Assembly (NCBI GenBank): GCA_964409635.1
Contig: CAYPEL010000126.1
Location: forward strand, 1 to 8,354
Direction of reading: 5' to 3'
DNA from: CAYPEL01 sp964409635
GTDB lineage: Bacteria; Pseudomonadota; Gammaproteobacteria; DSM-19610
DNA length: 8,354 nucleotides
Shown: positions 1 to 7,189 of the stretch, piece by piece
How positions within the stretch are numbered: the first letter of the stretch is position 1
Layout: each line of letters opens with the position of its first letter
Translations under genes and position numbers: made by a program
The notes under the pieces: generated by a model
The model's database searches: none
What the model saw: only the letters and a program-made list of their open reading frames with translations
Told to the model about the DNA's origin: nothing

Positions 1-208
1 GAAAGGTGGTCAATGCTGGTCGTTCGCCAGGCTTTGCACGGACGGATGCGTGCGCCTTCTGCCTCTGTTTGCGTGTTGGATGCGTGCAAATCATGAACAG
101 TGAACGTGCATATTTTGGAAACGAAAACCACCGATCTGCGTTCCACCCACGTTCCACAAAAGCGACATTCAGAGACAATGGGAGACTACGGAATGAATTT
201 ACAAATAC
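1..208. other. Left-edge stretch with no supported gene
   Basis: No reading frame here looks protein-like. The one plus-strand frame that crosses it (from GTG at 6) runs into the tRNA terminator hairpin and has a composition typical of non-coding DNA. The only structure I see is a 10-bp direct repeat, GGATGCGTGC, at 44-53 and 78-87. Each copy is preceded by TTTGC about ten bases upstream. Because the 3' end of the tRNA-Leu gene faces this side, it is where an element integrated at the tRNA would lie, but I see no integrase and no duplicated tRNA end. Confidence 0.4.
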
Positions 209-238
209 AAAAAAAGCACTGTAAATACAGTGCTTTTG
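209..238 (-). terminator. Intrinsic terminator of tRNA-Leu
   Basis: A perfect inverted repeat, AGCACTGTA at 215-223 and TACAGTGCT at 226-234, has seven A residues on its left side at 209-215, which read as a U-tract on the minus strand. It lies about 35 bases beyond the CCA end of the minus-strand tRNA, where a terminator is expected. The flanking TTTT at 234-237 could give weak termination in the plus direction too. Confidence 0.85.
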
Positions 239-272
239 GTGGTATCTTATGGTCTGTGATAGCCTATCAAAA

Positions 273-359
273 TGGTGCCGAGGAGAGGACTTGAACCTCC
301 ACGGGGTTGCCCCCACTAGCACCTGAAGCTAGCGTGTCTACCAATTTCACCACCTCGGC
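273..359 (-). tRNA. tRNA-Leu (anticodon CAG)
   Basis: The reverse complement folds as a class II (long variable arm) tRNA of 87 nt. The acceptor stem is GCCGAGG (359-353) pairing with CCTCGGC (283-277), followed by discriminator A and an encoded CCA (275-273). The D-arm carries AATTGGTAGAC, the anticodon stem-loop is CTAGC-TTCAGGT-GCTAG with CAG as anticodon, and the variable arm is GGGGGCAACCCC-like. The T-arm contains GGTTCAAGTCC. The CAG anticodon reads CUG leucine codons. The gene is transcribed away from rnr, has its own promoter and terminator, and looks monocistronic. Confidence 0.97.
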
Positions 360-390
360 CTATCCGGTACGGAAATACTGGGAGCCGGGG

Positions 391-419
391 ACTCTACCGC
401 CCGTCCTTTGGCTTGTCAA
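391..419 (-). promoter_or_regulatory. Sigma-70 promoter of tRNA-Leu with GC-rich discriminator
   Basis: On the minus strand a perfect -35 TTGACA (419-414) is followed by a 17-nt spacer and TAGAGT (396-391) as the -10. The bases after the -10 are CCCCGGC, a GC-rich discriminator of the kind associated with stringent (ppGpp) control of stable RNA promoters. Transcription should start near 384, leaving a leader of about 25 nt before the mature 5' end at 359. The hexamers and spacing are seen; the stringent control is inferred from known tRNA promoters. Confidence 0.75.
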
Positions 420-444
420 TCAGGGGCTGAAAAACCTGTATGAT
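413..444 (+). promoter_or_regulatory. Possible rnr operon promoter
   Basis: TATGAT at 439-444 is a good -10 (five of six) and sits 45 bases before the rnr start. The nearest -35-like hexamer, TTGTCA at 413-418, is 20 bases away, which is longer than ideal. It overlaps the -35 of the divergent tRNA promoter because TTGTCAA reads as a -35-like element on both strands. No better promoter was found between the tRNA and rnr, so the placement is tentative. Confidence 0.3.
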
Positions 445-488
445 CAGACCTTTGTAATAGCCCTCTGTTACCAGTAGGATCACCCCCC

Positions 489-2807
489 ATGACAAGACGT
501 GGTAAATCAAAAAGCCGTTTTCGCGGCGATCCCCAGGCGGCCCGTGAGGCCGATAAATACGCCAGTCCGATACCCAGCCGTGAATTCATCATGCAGCGCA
601 TGGATGAACTCGGGAAATTATTGACGCTGGATGAAATTGCGGCTTGTTTCGATATTGAGTCTGAAACTGATCAGGAGGCCTTGCGCCGCCGCTTACGTGC
701 GATGGAGCGCGATGGCCAGGTTTTACGCAACCGGCGTGGCGGTTATGGCCTGCTTGACCGCATGGATTTGGTGCGCGGCAGGGTCACCGGGCATCCGGAT
801 GGTTTTGGGTTCTTGATACCCGATGCAGGTGGCGATGACTTATTTCTCACGCCGCGGCAAATGCGCGGTGTGTTTCACGCCGACCGTGTGGTGGCGCGTG
901 TCGTGGGGCTCGATTCGCGTGGCCGCCGTGAAGGCGCGATTGTCGAGGTACTGGAACGCAATACCCAACGTGTGGTCGGGCGTATACGCTTTGAAAGTGG
1001 CGTTACTTTTGTCACACCAGATAACAAACGCATTGCCCAGGATATCCAGATCCCGCGTGAGGAAGTTGGCGGCGCGCGGGATGGACAGTTTGTCAGTGTA
1101 GCGATTATCGAACAGCCTAGCCGGCGCGCAGGTCCGGTGGGACGGGTGGTCGAAGTGATTGGCGACCATATGGCGCCGGGAATGGAAATCGATGTCGCTA
1201 TCCGCGCCCACGATTTGCCGCTGTTTTGGCCGAAGGGTGTTGAGGAAGAAATCAATTCGCTGAAAGCTGAGGTGCCTCCGGCGGCAAAACGCAGCCGGGT
1301 GGATCTGCGGGACACACCGCTGGTTACGATTGATGGTGCGGATTCGCGTGATTTTGACGATGCGGTGTACTGCGAGTCTACACCCAAAGGCTGGCGTTTA
1401 CTGGTTGCCATTGCTGATGTATCGCACTACGTCAGGCCAGGAACAGCGCTGGATGAGGAAGCGCTGGCACGCGGCAATTCCGTTTATTTCCCTGAGCGTG
1501 TGATACCGATGCTGCCGGAAATCCTTTCCAACGGCCTGTGTTCTCTGAACCCGGATATTGACCGTCTGTGCATGGTGTGTGAAATGTACATCAATAAACA
1601 GGGGGAAATGACGCGCTCACGCTTCTTCGAGGCAGTGATGCGTTCGCATGCCCGGTTAACTTATGCGGAGGTGGCGCGTTTAGTTGTAGATAAGGATAAA
1701 AAACAACGTACCCAGCGTAAGGCGCTGACGCCTCACCTGGATGAATTGTATACCTTATACAAGGTAATGCGGCGTGGCCGTAGCAGCCGTGGCGCGATTG
1801 ATTTTGAATCGAAAGAAACGCGTATCATGTTTAGCGAGGATCGTAAGATTGAAAAAATTATTGCTGTGGAACGCAATGACGCACACAAGGTTATCGAGGA
1901 ATGCATGATTGCTGCGAATGTCTGTGCCGCGCGCTTCCTGAACCGGCATAAGCTGGCCACGCTGTTCAGGGTGCACGAAGGGCCGAAAGCAGAAAAGCTC
2001 ACCGACCTGCGTGATTTTCTCAAAGAACGCGGTTTATCACTGGCGGGTGGCAAGCAACCGGCTGCGGGTGATTATGCAAAATTGCTTAAACGCGTGCAGT
2101 CTCGTGAAGATGCGCACGTCATAGAAACGGTGATGTTGCGTTCGCTGTCACAGGCAAAATACAGCCCAGATAATATTGGCCATTTTGGCCTGGCGCACGA
2201 GGAGTATTTGCATTTTACTTCACCGATTCGGCGTTACCCTGATTTACTGGTGCACCGGGCGATCCGTTATCACTTAAAGAAACAAAGCATAAAGAAAAGT
2301 GGTAAGAAACCGGCACCGCGTACGTTAACCTCCAGCGGTGGTTTTTCGTATGAGCACGCGCAAATGCAGGCGTTCGGTGAACATTGTTCAACCACCGAAC
2401 GCCGTGCCGATGAAGCGACCCGTGATGTGGTCGACTGGCTGAAGTGTGAATACATGCTCGACAAGGTGGGTCAGGATTTTGAAGGTGTGATCAGCAGTGT
2501 GACCTCGTTTGGTATTTTCGTTGAATTAAAGGATATTTTTGTCGAAGGGCTTGTCCATGTAACAGCACTGCAAAATGATTATTACCACTATGACCCCTCT
2601 GGACATCGCTTACGCGGCGAGCGTACGGGTAAAACCTATCATTTGACGGATGTTGTTAAGGTCAAAGTGGTACGGGTCGATCTTGATGACCGAAAAATTG
2701 ATTTTGAATTGGCCGATGCCGGGAAGGATGAGGGCGAACGTAAGCGTAAGAGCAAGCGCACATCTAAATCCCGGCGCCGTACATCGAAGCGGAGAAGAAG
2801 TAAATGA
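489..2807 (+). CDS. rnr: Ribonuclease R
   Basis: A processive 3'-to-5' hydrolytic exoribonuclease of the RNB (RNase II) family. In characterised bacteria it degrades structured RNA, takes part in rRNA and tmRNA-linked quality control, and acts in the cytoplasm. The 772-residue product matches the usual length (E. coli about 813). Domain order is a winged-helix N-terminus (about 28-93), cold-shock/OB domains (about 96-230), the RNB catalytic domain (about 265-600), an S1 domain (about 661-743) and a very basic tail (746-772, 16 of 27 residues K or R). The catalytic motif IDGADSRDFDDA places the metal-binding aspartates at D282, D288, D290 and D291, and the conserved SPIRRYPD is at 578-585. AGGA at 476-479 is 9 nt before ATG. 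It is first in a plus-strand operon, ending in a 4-nt ATGA overlap with the lipoprotein gene. Identification is very secure. Confidence 0.97.
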   Translation: MTRRGKSKSRFRGDPQAAREADKYASPIPSREFIMQRMDELGKLLTLDEIAACFDIESETDQEALRRRLRAMERDGQVLRNRRGGYGLLDRMDLVRGRVTGHPDGFGFLIPDAGGDDLFLTPRQMRGVFHADRVVARVVGLDSRGRREGAIVEVLERNTQRVVGRIRFESGVTFVTPDNKRIAQDIQIPREEVGGARDGQFVSVAIIEQPSRRAGPVGRVVEVIGDHMAPGMEIDVAIRAHDLPLFWPKGVEEEINSLKAEVPPAAKRSRVDLRDTPLVTIDGADSRDFDDAVYCESTPKGWRLLVAIADVSHYVRPGTALDEEALARGNSVYFPERVIPMLPEILSNGLCSLNPDIDRLCMVCEMYINKQGEMTRSRFFEAVMRSHARLTYAEVARLVVDKDKKQRTQRKALTPHLDELYTLYKVMRRGRSSRGAIDFESKETRIMFSEDRKIEKIIAVERNDAHKVIEECMIAANVCAARFLNRHKLATLFRVHEGPKAEKLTDLRDFLKERGLSLAGGKQPAAGDYAKLLKRVQSREDAHVIETVMLRSLSQAKYSPDNIGHFGLAHEEYLHFTSPIRRYPDLLVHRAIRYHLKKQSIKKSGKKPAPRTLTSSGGFSYEHAQMQAFGEHCSTTERRADEATRDVVDWLKCEYMLDKVGQDFEGVISSVTSFGIFVELKDIFVEGLVHVTALQNDYYHYDPSGHRLRGERTGKTYHLTDVVKVKVVRVDLDDRKIDFELADAGKDEGERKRKSKRTSKSRRRTSKRRRSK

Positions 2808-3487
2808 TGAAACTTAAACAACTCGTAATAGCGGGAATACTATTGAGCCTGGTTGCCTGTGCAGCCGATGACCCTAACCAGCGCGCAAAAACCGGTGCGG
2901 CAATTGGCGCAATAACCGGTGCCGTTATCGGTAGCCAGGTGAGTGGGGGTAAGAAAGGTGCACTTGCAGGTGTCGTAATTGGTGCTATCGCCGGGGGCGG
3001 TGTGGGTAATTATATGGATAACCAGCAGCGTGAATTCGAAGCGGCGCTGGAAGAAGAGCAGCACCGGAATGATCTGGAAATTCAGCGCCTGGAGGACGAG
3101 AGTCTGAAAATAGATGTATCCAATGAAGTATCTTTTGATTTTGACAGCGCGAATCTTAAACCGGCATTTTTAACAACACTGGGTAAAGTCGCCGGTGTGC
3201 TGAGCCGTTTTGACCGATCCGTTGTGCATGTCATTGGACACACTGACGCGACCGGCTCTGATCGCTATAACCAGCAGTTATCCGAACGCCGTGCGCGCAG
3301 TGTCGTTGATTACCTCGCTTCGAATGGCGTCGACTCCCTGCGTTTGCGTACCGAAGGCCGCGGCGAAGTTGAACCGCGTGCTACTAATGCAACCGAAGCC
3401 GGCCGGCAACTTAACCGGCGTGTTGAAATACTTATCAAGCCGGTTGTGGAGGGTCAGGAAGAACGCGCTTTTGAGCCTCGGTCTTAG
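2804..3487 (+). CDS. OmpA-family outer-membrane lipoprotein (YiaD-like)
   Basis: A predicted lipoprotein that would tether the outer membrane to peptidoglycan. The 227-residue product begins with a lipoprotein signal peptide ending in the lipobox LVAC, with lipidated C19. Residue +2 is Ala, so no inner-membrane retention signal is seen. A glycine-zipper segment follows (about 30-70, GxxxG-type repeats), then a short charged helical linker (about 72-100) and an OmpA C-terminal domain (about 105-213). That domain carries D148 and R163, spaced as the diaminopimelate-contacting Asp/Arg pair of OmpA, and the conserved NRRVEI at 204-209. The architecture matches E. coli YiaD. GGAG at 2791-2794 lies 9 nt before the chosen ATG; the adjacent ATG at 2807 is less well spaced. 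The ATGA overlap with the rnr stop suggests translational coupling. An envelope gene between rnr and rlmB is unexpected. Family and localisation are confident; the physiological role is not known. Confidence 0.9.
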   Translation: MMKLKQLVIAGILLSLVACAADDPNQRAKTGAAIGAITGAVIGSQVSGGKKGALAGVVIGAIAGGGVGNYMDNQQREFEAALEEEQHRNDLEIQRLEDESLKIDVSNEVSFDFDSANLKPAFLTTLGKVAGVLSRFDRSVVHVIGHTDATGSDRYNQQLSERRARSVVDYLASNGVDSLRLRTEGRGEVEPRATNATEAGRQLNRRVEILIKPVVEGQEERAFEPRS

Positions 3488-3501
3488 CCCGTACACAAAT
3501 G

Positions 3502-3599
3502 GCCCGGCAGGTTTTTGTTGTGACGCGCTGTGAATACATCCCTGTACACTCGGCAACAGCATCCCTGCTGCTGACGGTCGCAACAAAAACCTGCCGGGC
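3502..3599. repeat. 98-bp structured inverted-repeat element
   Basis: Perfect 19-bp terminal inverted repeats, GCCCGGCAGGTTTTTGTTG at 3502-3520 and its complement at 3581-3599, enclose 61 bases. After one wobble position (3521/3580), GAC at 3522-3524 also pairs with 3577-3579. The interior holds two hairpins with the same TCCC loop: TACA-TCCC-TGTA (3535-3546, extended by GTG/CAC around a two-base bulge) and CAGCA-TCCC-TGCTG (3557-3570). Predicted folding is a three-way junction. It lies wholly between the lipoprotein stop and rlmB and has no coding capacity. From memory it resembles dispersed intergenic palindromes with ATCCCTG or ATCCATG cores in some gammaproteobacteria; this is unverified. 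Possible roles are mRNA stabilisation or partial attenuation. It is not followed by a U-tract, so it is not a standard terminator. Confidence 0.85.
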
Positions 3600-3644
3600 A
3601 ACTTGCGTACTCATGAGTGATGACGAACGGTGTGGAGTACGAGC

Positions 3645-4385
3645 TTGAGCAGGGCGCATCGGGTTTTTGGGTTACACGCTGTCACGAGTTTGTTGCAGCG
3701 GGATCCGTCTAAAATTACGCTACTGCTGGCGCAGGATACCCGTAGTGATGATCGCATGACAGATACCCTGGCGCTGGCTGAACAGGCGAATGTGCCCGTG
3801 CAGCGAGTCGCAAGGCGCGAGTTGGACAAGCGTGTACCGGGTGTGAGTCACCAGGGCGTGCTTGCCGAAATTGGTGGTACTGCAGACTTTGGGGAAAAAG
3901 ATTTACCGGCTTTTTTAGAACAACTCGACGAGCCGCCATTCATTCTGATCCTCGACAGCGTACAGGATCCCCATAACCTGGGCGCCTGTTTGCGCAGTGC
4001 CGATGCTGCGGGTGTGCATGCGGTGATACTCCCCAAGGATAAATCAGCTCCGCTCAACGGTGTGGTGCGTAAAGTGGCTTGTGGCGCTGCAGATACTGTT
4101 CCCGTTATTCGCATTACCAATCTTTCGCGTACATTAAAAAGTTTACGCGATCTAGGTATCTGGATTTATGGTGCTGCAGGAGAAGCAGAGCAGTCTATTT
4201 ACGAAGCCGATTTAACCGGGCCGCTTGCGCTGGTGTTAGGCGGTGAAGGTAAGGGGTTGCGACGCTTGACGCGTGAGCGTTGTGACCTGATAGTTTCCAT
4301 ACCCTTGGCCGGTTCAGTTGCCAGCCTCAATGTCTCTGTGGCAACCGGTATTTGTTTATTTGAAGCGCGGCGACAAAGGTTGTAA
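3645..4385 (+). CDS. rlmB: 23S rRNA (guanosine-2'-O-)-methyltransferase RlmB
   Basis: A SpoU/TrmH-family (SPOUT) enzyme that uses S-adenosylmethionine to methylate the 2'-OH of G2251 in the peptidyl-transferase P-loop of 23S rRNA. An N-terminal substrate-binding domain (about 7-80, starting RVFGLHAV) is followed by the SPOUT catalytic domain. Its three motifs are DPHNLGACLRSADAAG (N111, R117), LVLGGEGKGLRRLTRE (E201) and IPLAGSVASLNVSVATG (N229), all closely matching E. coli RlmB. I chose the TTG at 3645, giving 246 residues against 243 in E. coli, because GGAG at 3634-3637 is 7 nt upstream. The alternative GTG at 3630 would add five residues but has no convincing Shine-Dalgarno. It follows the inverted-repeat element and precedes the GST-like gene by 39 nt on the same strand. 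Function is secure; the start is the only doubt. Confidence 0.95.
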   Translation: MSRAHRVFGLHAVTSLLQRDPSKITLLLAQDTRSDDRMTDTLALAEQANVPVQRVARRELDKRVPGVSHQGVLAEIGGTADFGEKDLPAFLEQLDEPPFILILDSVQDPHNLGACLRSADAAGVHAVILPKDKSAPLNGVVRKVACGAADTVPVIRITNLSRTLKSLRDLGIWIYGAAGEAEQSIYEADLTGPLALVLGGEGKGLRRLTRERCDLIVSIPLAGSVASLNVSVATGICLFEARRQRL

Positions 4386-4424
4386 CATCTACCAGAATAG
4401 TTAACCGGGCGCGGCATTGTTTTT

Positions 4425-5150
4425 ATGCTCAAACTCTACCAATTTCCAATTTCACACTATTGCGAAAAAGTCCGCTGGGCGCTTGCATATAAAGGCTTGG
4501 AGCACAGGGTTATAAACTTTCTACCTGGGCTGCACATTAAAAAAGCAAAAAAATTGACTGGCCGCACTGAAGTGCCAATCCTCGTTCATGATGAGAAAAT
4601 CATGGCAGAATCCAGCGAAATTATCACTTACCTGGATAATACTTTTCCGGATAAACCGCTAACGCCTGCCGATCCTGTTCTAAAACAAGCGGCATTGGAG
4701 TGGGAGCGCTACGCTGATCAGAATATCGGTGTCCACGTCCGGCGGGTGTGCTATCACACCTTGCTGGAATATCCCGACATCGTGATTCCATTCTTTACTG
4801 TCAATGGGCCCTGGTACGGTAACTTTCTGCTAAAAAGAATGTTCCCGAAAATGCGCTTGTCTATGCGTAAATTTATGAAAATAAATGCCGAGTCGGCCGA
4901 TAAATCCAGGCATATCCTGGATCAGTCTATAGACCATGTTTTATCTGGTTTGCAGACAAGCAAGTTCCTGGCCGGTGATCAATTTACCCGCGCCGATCTG
5001 GCCGTTGCAGCGCTGTTGGCGCCATTAACTATGCCCGCTAAGTACGGCTTACAGTGGCCAGAGGAATTGCCTGGAGAACTGAATGAGCTTGTAAAGCGCT
5101 ATGCTGAAACATTGCGCTGGGTAAATGAGATGTATGCGGGTTACCGCTAG
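4425..5150 (+). CDS. Glutathione S-transferase family protein
   Basis: A 241-residue cytosolic GST-fold protein. The thioredoxin-like N-terminal domain (1-75) begins LYQFPISHYCEKVRWAL, with S10 and C13 at the position of the GST active-site residue. It has the cis-proline motif TEVPIL (P51) and the E62-S63 pair that binds the gamma-glutamyl group of glutathione. An all-helical C-terminal domain follows (about 85-241), including FLAGDQFTRADLAVAALL, the conserved capping-box region. The substrate is unknown: it could be a detoxifying transferase, a thiol-disulfide or dehalogenase-type enzyme, or a glutathione-binding protein without transferase activity. The gene begins 39 nt after rlmB, with no recognisable Shine-Dalgarno before the ATG and no separate promoter seen, so it is probably expressed from the upstream operon. 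No convincing plus-strand terminator follows it. Confidence 0.85.
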   Translation: MLKLYQFPISHYCEKVRWALAYKGLEHRVINFLPGLHIKKAKKLTGRTEVPILVHDEKIMAESSEIITYLDNTFPDKPLTPADPVLKQAALEWERYADQNIGVHVRRVCYHTLLEYPDIVIPFFTVNGPWYGNFLLKRMFPKMRLSMRKFMKINAESADKSRHILDQSIDHVLSGLQTSKFLAGDQFTRADLAVAALLAPLTMPAKYGLQWPEELPGELNELVKRYAETLRWVNEMYAGYR

Positions 5151-5209
5151 CGGGGACTGATTTTTCTAGGTTTAAGTAAGCCTGGATTAATACAGGCGGA
5201 TTTCAAATT

Positions 5210-5236
5210 AAAAAAAAGCCGCACAAAATGTGCGGC
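5210..5236 (-). terminator. Intrinsic terminator of the cytochrome gene
   Basis: An 8-bp perfect stem, GCCGCACA (5218-5225) with TGTGCGGC (5229-5236) and an AAA loop, is preceded by eight A residues at 5210-5217, which form the U-tract on the minus strand. It lies 35 bases beyond the stop codon of the minus-strand cytochrome gene. There is no T-run on the plus-strand side, so it is unlikely to terminate the GST-like gene efficiently. Confidence 0.9.
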
Positions 5237-5270
5237 CAGTAGTAGAACATTTATTGTTATATCGCCAGAA

Positions 5271-7172
5271 TTACAGACTCTTGAGATACTCCACCAGGGA
5301 GGCCTGCTCTTGAGCCGTCAGCGTTACAGGAACTTCCGGGATGTCGGGTGAAGTATACCGGTCTACCACGTCGGCTAATGTTGCTGCACTGCCATCGTGG
5401 AAGTAGGGTGCTGTGGAGGTAATGCCTCTCAATTGCGGTACTCTTATACCCAGCCCTAACAAGCCCTGTGGCTCATTTTCAACGATGTTGGTGAAGTAAA
5501 TGCCAGCATTTTTCGACATGTCACCTCGTGCGCTCTTACCTCTGGTAAATTCGGCTGAACGATGACAAACCGCGCAGTTGGCTTTACCGTAAAACAGCTT
5601 CCAGCCTGCAGCAGCTTGGGCTTCATCAAATTCCCCCGGTGCTGGGCTGACGATGCTTTCCAGAAAGGCTTTTAGGTCGAGTAGTTTTTCCTTAGTCACT
5701 TCCTGTGTGATACCCGGTTCTGTGCCTATTCCTGGTTCATTTATCTCGGCGACCTCCAGTGCAGCAAATACCCATGGCGGTAGTGTATTACCGAACTCAA
5801 AGTTTTTGATGATGGCGTTGTCAGTCCCCCATGCACCATTGGTGCCTAAAGGTAAATCGATACCACATTCCGGGCCACTCGCTAATGAATTGTTATCGGG
5901 TGCGGTATGCAAAATACCAATCCATGTCATGTCGTACTCTTGCTCGGCCAGATCGATATAATTCCAGTTTTGTGGAATTTGGCTTGGGTTGTTGACACCA
6001 TCATCGATGGGGTTATCCGGCATAAAGCGCGGATCAAACATGCCTCTTGGCCAGGTTGGATACGGCGCGGTATCGGCCAATGAACCATCTCTATTTGCCA
6101 ATGTACCCGAGGCTACTGGCGGAGTGTTTGCCAGGATGGTGCCCAGTGCAATGTTGGGATTTGGGGGGCCAATGATCGGCTGGCCAATCGGCAAGAATAT
6201 TGGTGGAGCAGGTGGCGGCTCAATCTGAAACGCAATGGGATCAACCGTAACGTGACACAATGCGCAGGTGAGACCCACATCAGTTATCCGGTTAGGTTCC
6301 GTCGGGTCATTAAATTGCGCGTTTAAACCCAGCACTGCACCGGCCTGCAGTAAAGCGATGGTAATGTTATGGTCATTCAATGCGGCCTGTTTAAATGCAA
6401 AATCATCACCAAGCAGTGCGTCGACAATAGGCTGAGGCACTTTGTTGACATCAATTTGTATACCCAGGCTGGCAGCAAAACTGGGTGTGACTACTTCCGC
6501 ATTCAACAGCTCATGTAACTGGAAGGTACCTGTCCAGTATGTATGACTGCCCCAATCATCATTGAAGTACAGCTCGCGGCCACGTACCACTGCTGCATCT
6601 GTCGCAGCACGCGCCTGTAGCATACGATGGGCCACGCGATATTTGCCGCGGGTTCTTTTGGTTTGTGTGACGACGCTGTTGGTAGAAGCTTTGTAGAAGT
6701 TAGCCATCATGCGCGGCCAGGCACGGTGTCTGCGGGTCGCAATTTCACCGATCTGCGGGTGTACAGGTGCCGTAGTGGCGGTAATTTCGATTTGCATGGG
6801 TGCGTTTAACTTGAGTTTCGCACGGCGTTGATTCCACTTAAACCAAGTAAACCAGTGATGTGTTTTCCTCAATTTGACTTTGAATGCAGGGCTTGCCGCT
6901 GTCTGGTTGGGTCCAACGGGGCGGGTACGCCGTATTGGCCTGACGACCAGTTTTGCATTTGCTGACAATGCGCCTGCTGGAATCGAAATCTTTATTGACG
7001 GATTATCTGGATTGTCTGTGAAGGTACCCCCAGCCGAGGCATTAACATGCGCAAAAATGTATCCGGCTCGTGTATAGGTAGCCATGCTCGCCTGGCTGAA
7101 AGCACTCAGCAGGCATATTGTTAGAAAAATTCCCAGCCTTTTTCTATAACTATTTGGTTTAATATGAAACAT
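5271..7172 (-). CDS. Exported di-haem c-type cytochrome with CcP/MauG-like C-terminus
   Basis: A 633-residue predicted periplasmic protein. A Sec signal peptide (n-region to R12, hydrophobic 13-25) is cleaved near A28 or A31. Residues about 46-135 look like a basic beta-sandwich (ZU5-like) domain, with a GGTF start and the IPAGAL signature at 64-69. A first haem domain starts at GRELYFND (198-205) and carries CALCH at C303/C306/H307. A proline-rich loop and a long linker follow, then a second haem domain with CAVCH at C533/C536/H537. The C-terminal segment with TAPYFHDG (H592) is typical of the di-haem cytochrome c peroxidase/MauG superfamily. Activity is unknown: peroxidase, an oxygenase of RoxA/LatA type or an electron carrier are all possible. 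I chose the ATG at 7172 over the upstream ATG at 7208 because GAGGAGGAGG (7189-7180) is 7 nt before it and the signal peptide begins there. The divergent neighbour is a Crp/Fnr regulator. Confidence 0.85.
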   Translation of the reverse strand: MFHIKPNSYRKRLGIFLTICLLSAFSQASMATYTRAGYIFAHVNASAGGTFTDNPDNPSIKISIPAGALSANAKLVVRPIRRTRPVGPNQTAASPAFKVKLRKTHHWFTWFKWNQRRAKLKLNAPMQIEITATTAPVHPQIGEIATRRHRAWPRMMANFYKASTNSVVTQTKRTRGKYRVAHRMLQARAATDAAVVRGRELYFNDDWGSHTYWTGTFQLHELLNAEVVTPSFAASLGIQIDVNKVPQPIVDALLGDDFAFKQAALNDHNITIALLQAGAVLGLNAQFNDPTEPNRITDVGLTCALCHVTVDPIAFQIEPPPAPPIFLPIGQPIIGPPNPNIALGTILANTPPVASGTLANRDGSLADTAPYPTWPRGMFDPRFMPDNPIDDGVNNPSQIPQNWNYIDLAEQEYDMTWIGILHTAPDNNSLASGPECGIDLPLGTNGAWGTDNAIIKNFEFGNTLPPWVFAALEVAEINEPGIGTEPGITQEVTKEKLLDLKAFLESIVSPAPGEFDEAQAAAGWKLFYGKANCAVCHRSAEFTRGKSARGDMSKNAGIYFTNIVENEPQGLLGLGIRVPQLRGITSTAPYFHDGSAATLADVVDRYTSPDIPEVPVTLTAQEQASLVEYLKSL

Positions 7173-7179
7173 GTAACAA

Positions 7180-7189
7180 CCTCCTCCTC
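7180..7189 (-). promoter_or_regulatory. Near-perfect Shine-Dalgarno of the cytochrome gene
   Basis: On the minus strand GAGGAGGAGG ends 7 nt before the ATG at 7172. It is far stronger than any other ribosome-binding site in the window and decides the start codon against the ATG at 7208, whose coding sequence would run through this site. Confidence 0.85.

Noticed and set aside
6..224. A 72-codon plus-strand frame starting with GTG at the left edge
   Set aside because: It lacks a recognisable domain, its composition is not protein-like, and it ends within the tRNA terminator hairpin on the opposite strand.
875..1411. A 178-codon minus-strand frame inside rnr, and similar long opposite-strand frames in rnr and rlmB
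   Set aside because: They lie fully inside strongly conserved genes, have low-complexity Ser/Arg/Thr-rich translations and lack ribosome-binding sites; they are shadows of the true genes.
3502..3599. The inverted-repeat element as an insertion sequence or intrinsic terminator
   Set aside because: It has no transposase, no clear target-site duplication at its ends and no U-tract after the stem.
3613..3648. An 11-codon leader ORF (ATG at 3613) whose TGA overlaps the rlmB TTG start
   Set aside because: The overlap would allow translational coupling, but no Shine-Dalgarno precedes the ATG, and such a short frame can occur by chance.
5180..5197. GCCTG/CAGGC hairpin as a terminator for the GST-like gene
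   Set aside because: The stem has only five pairs and an eight-base loop, and GGATTTC rather than a T-run follows it.
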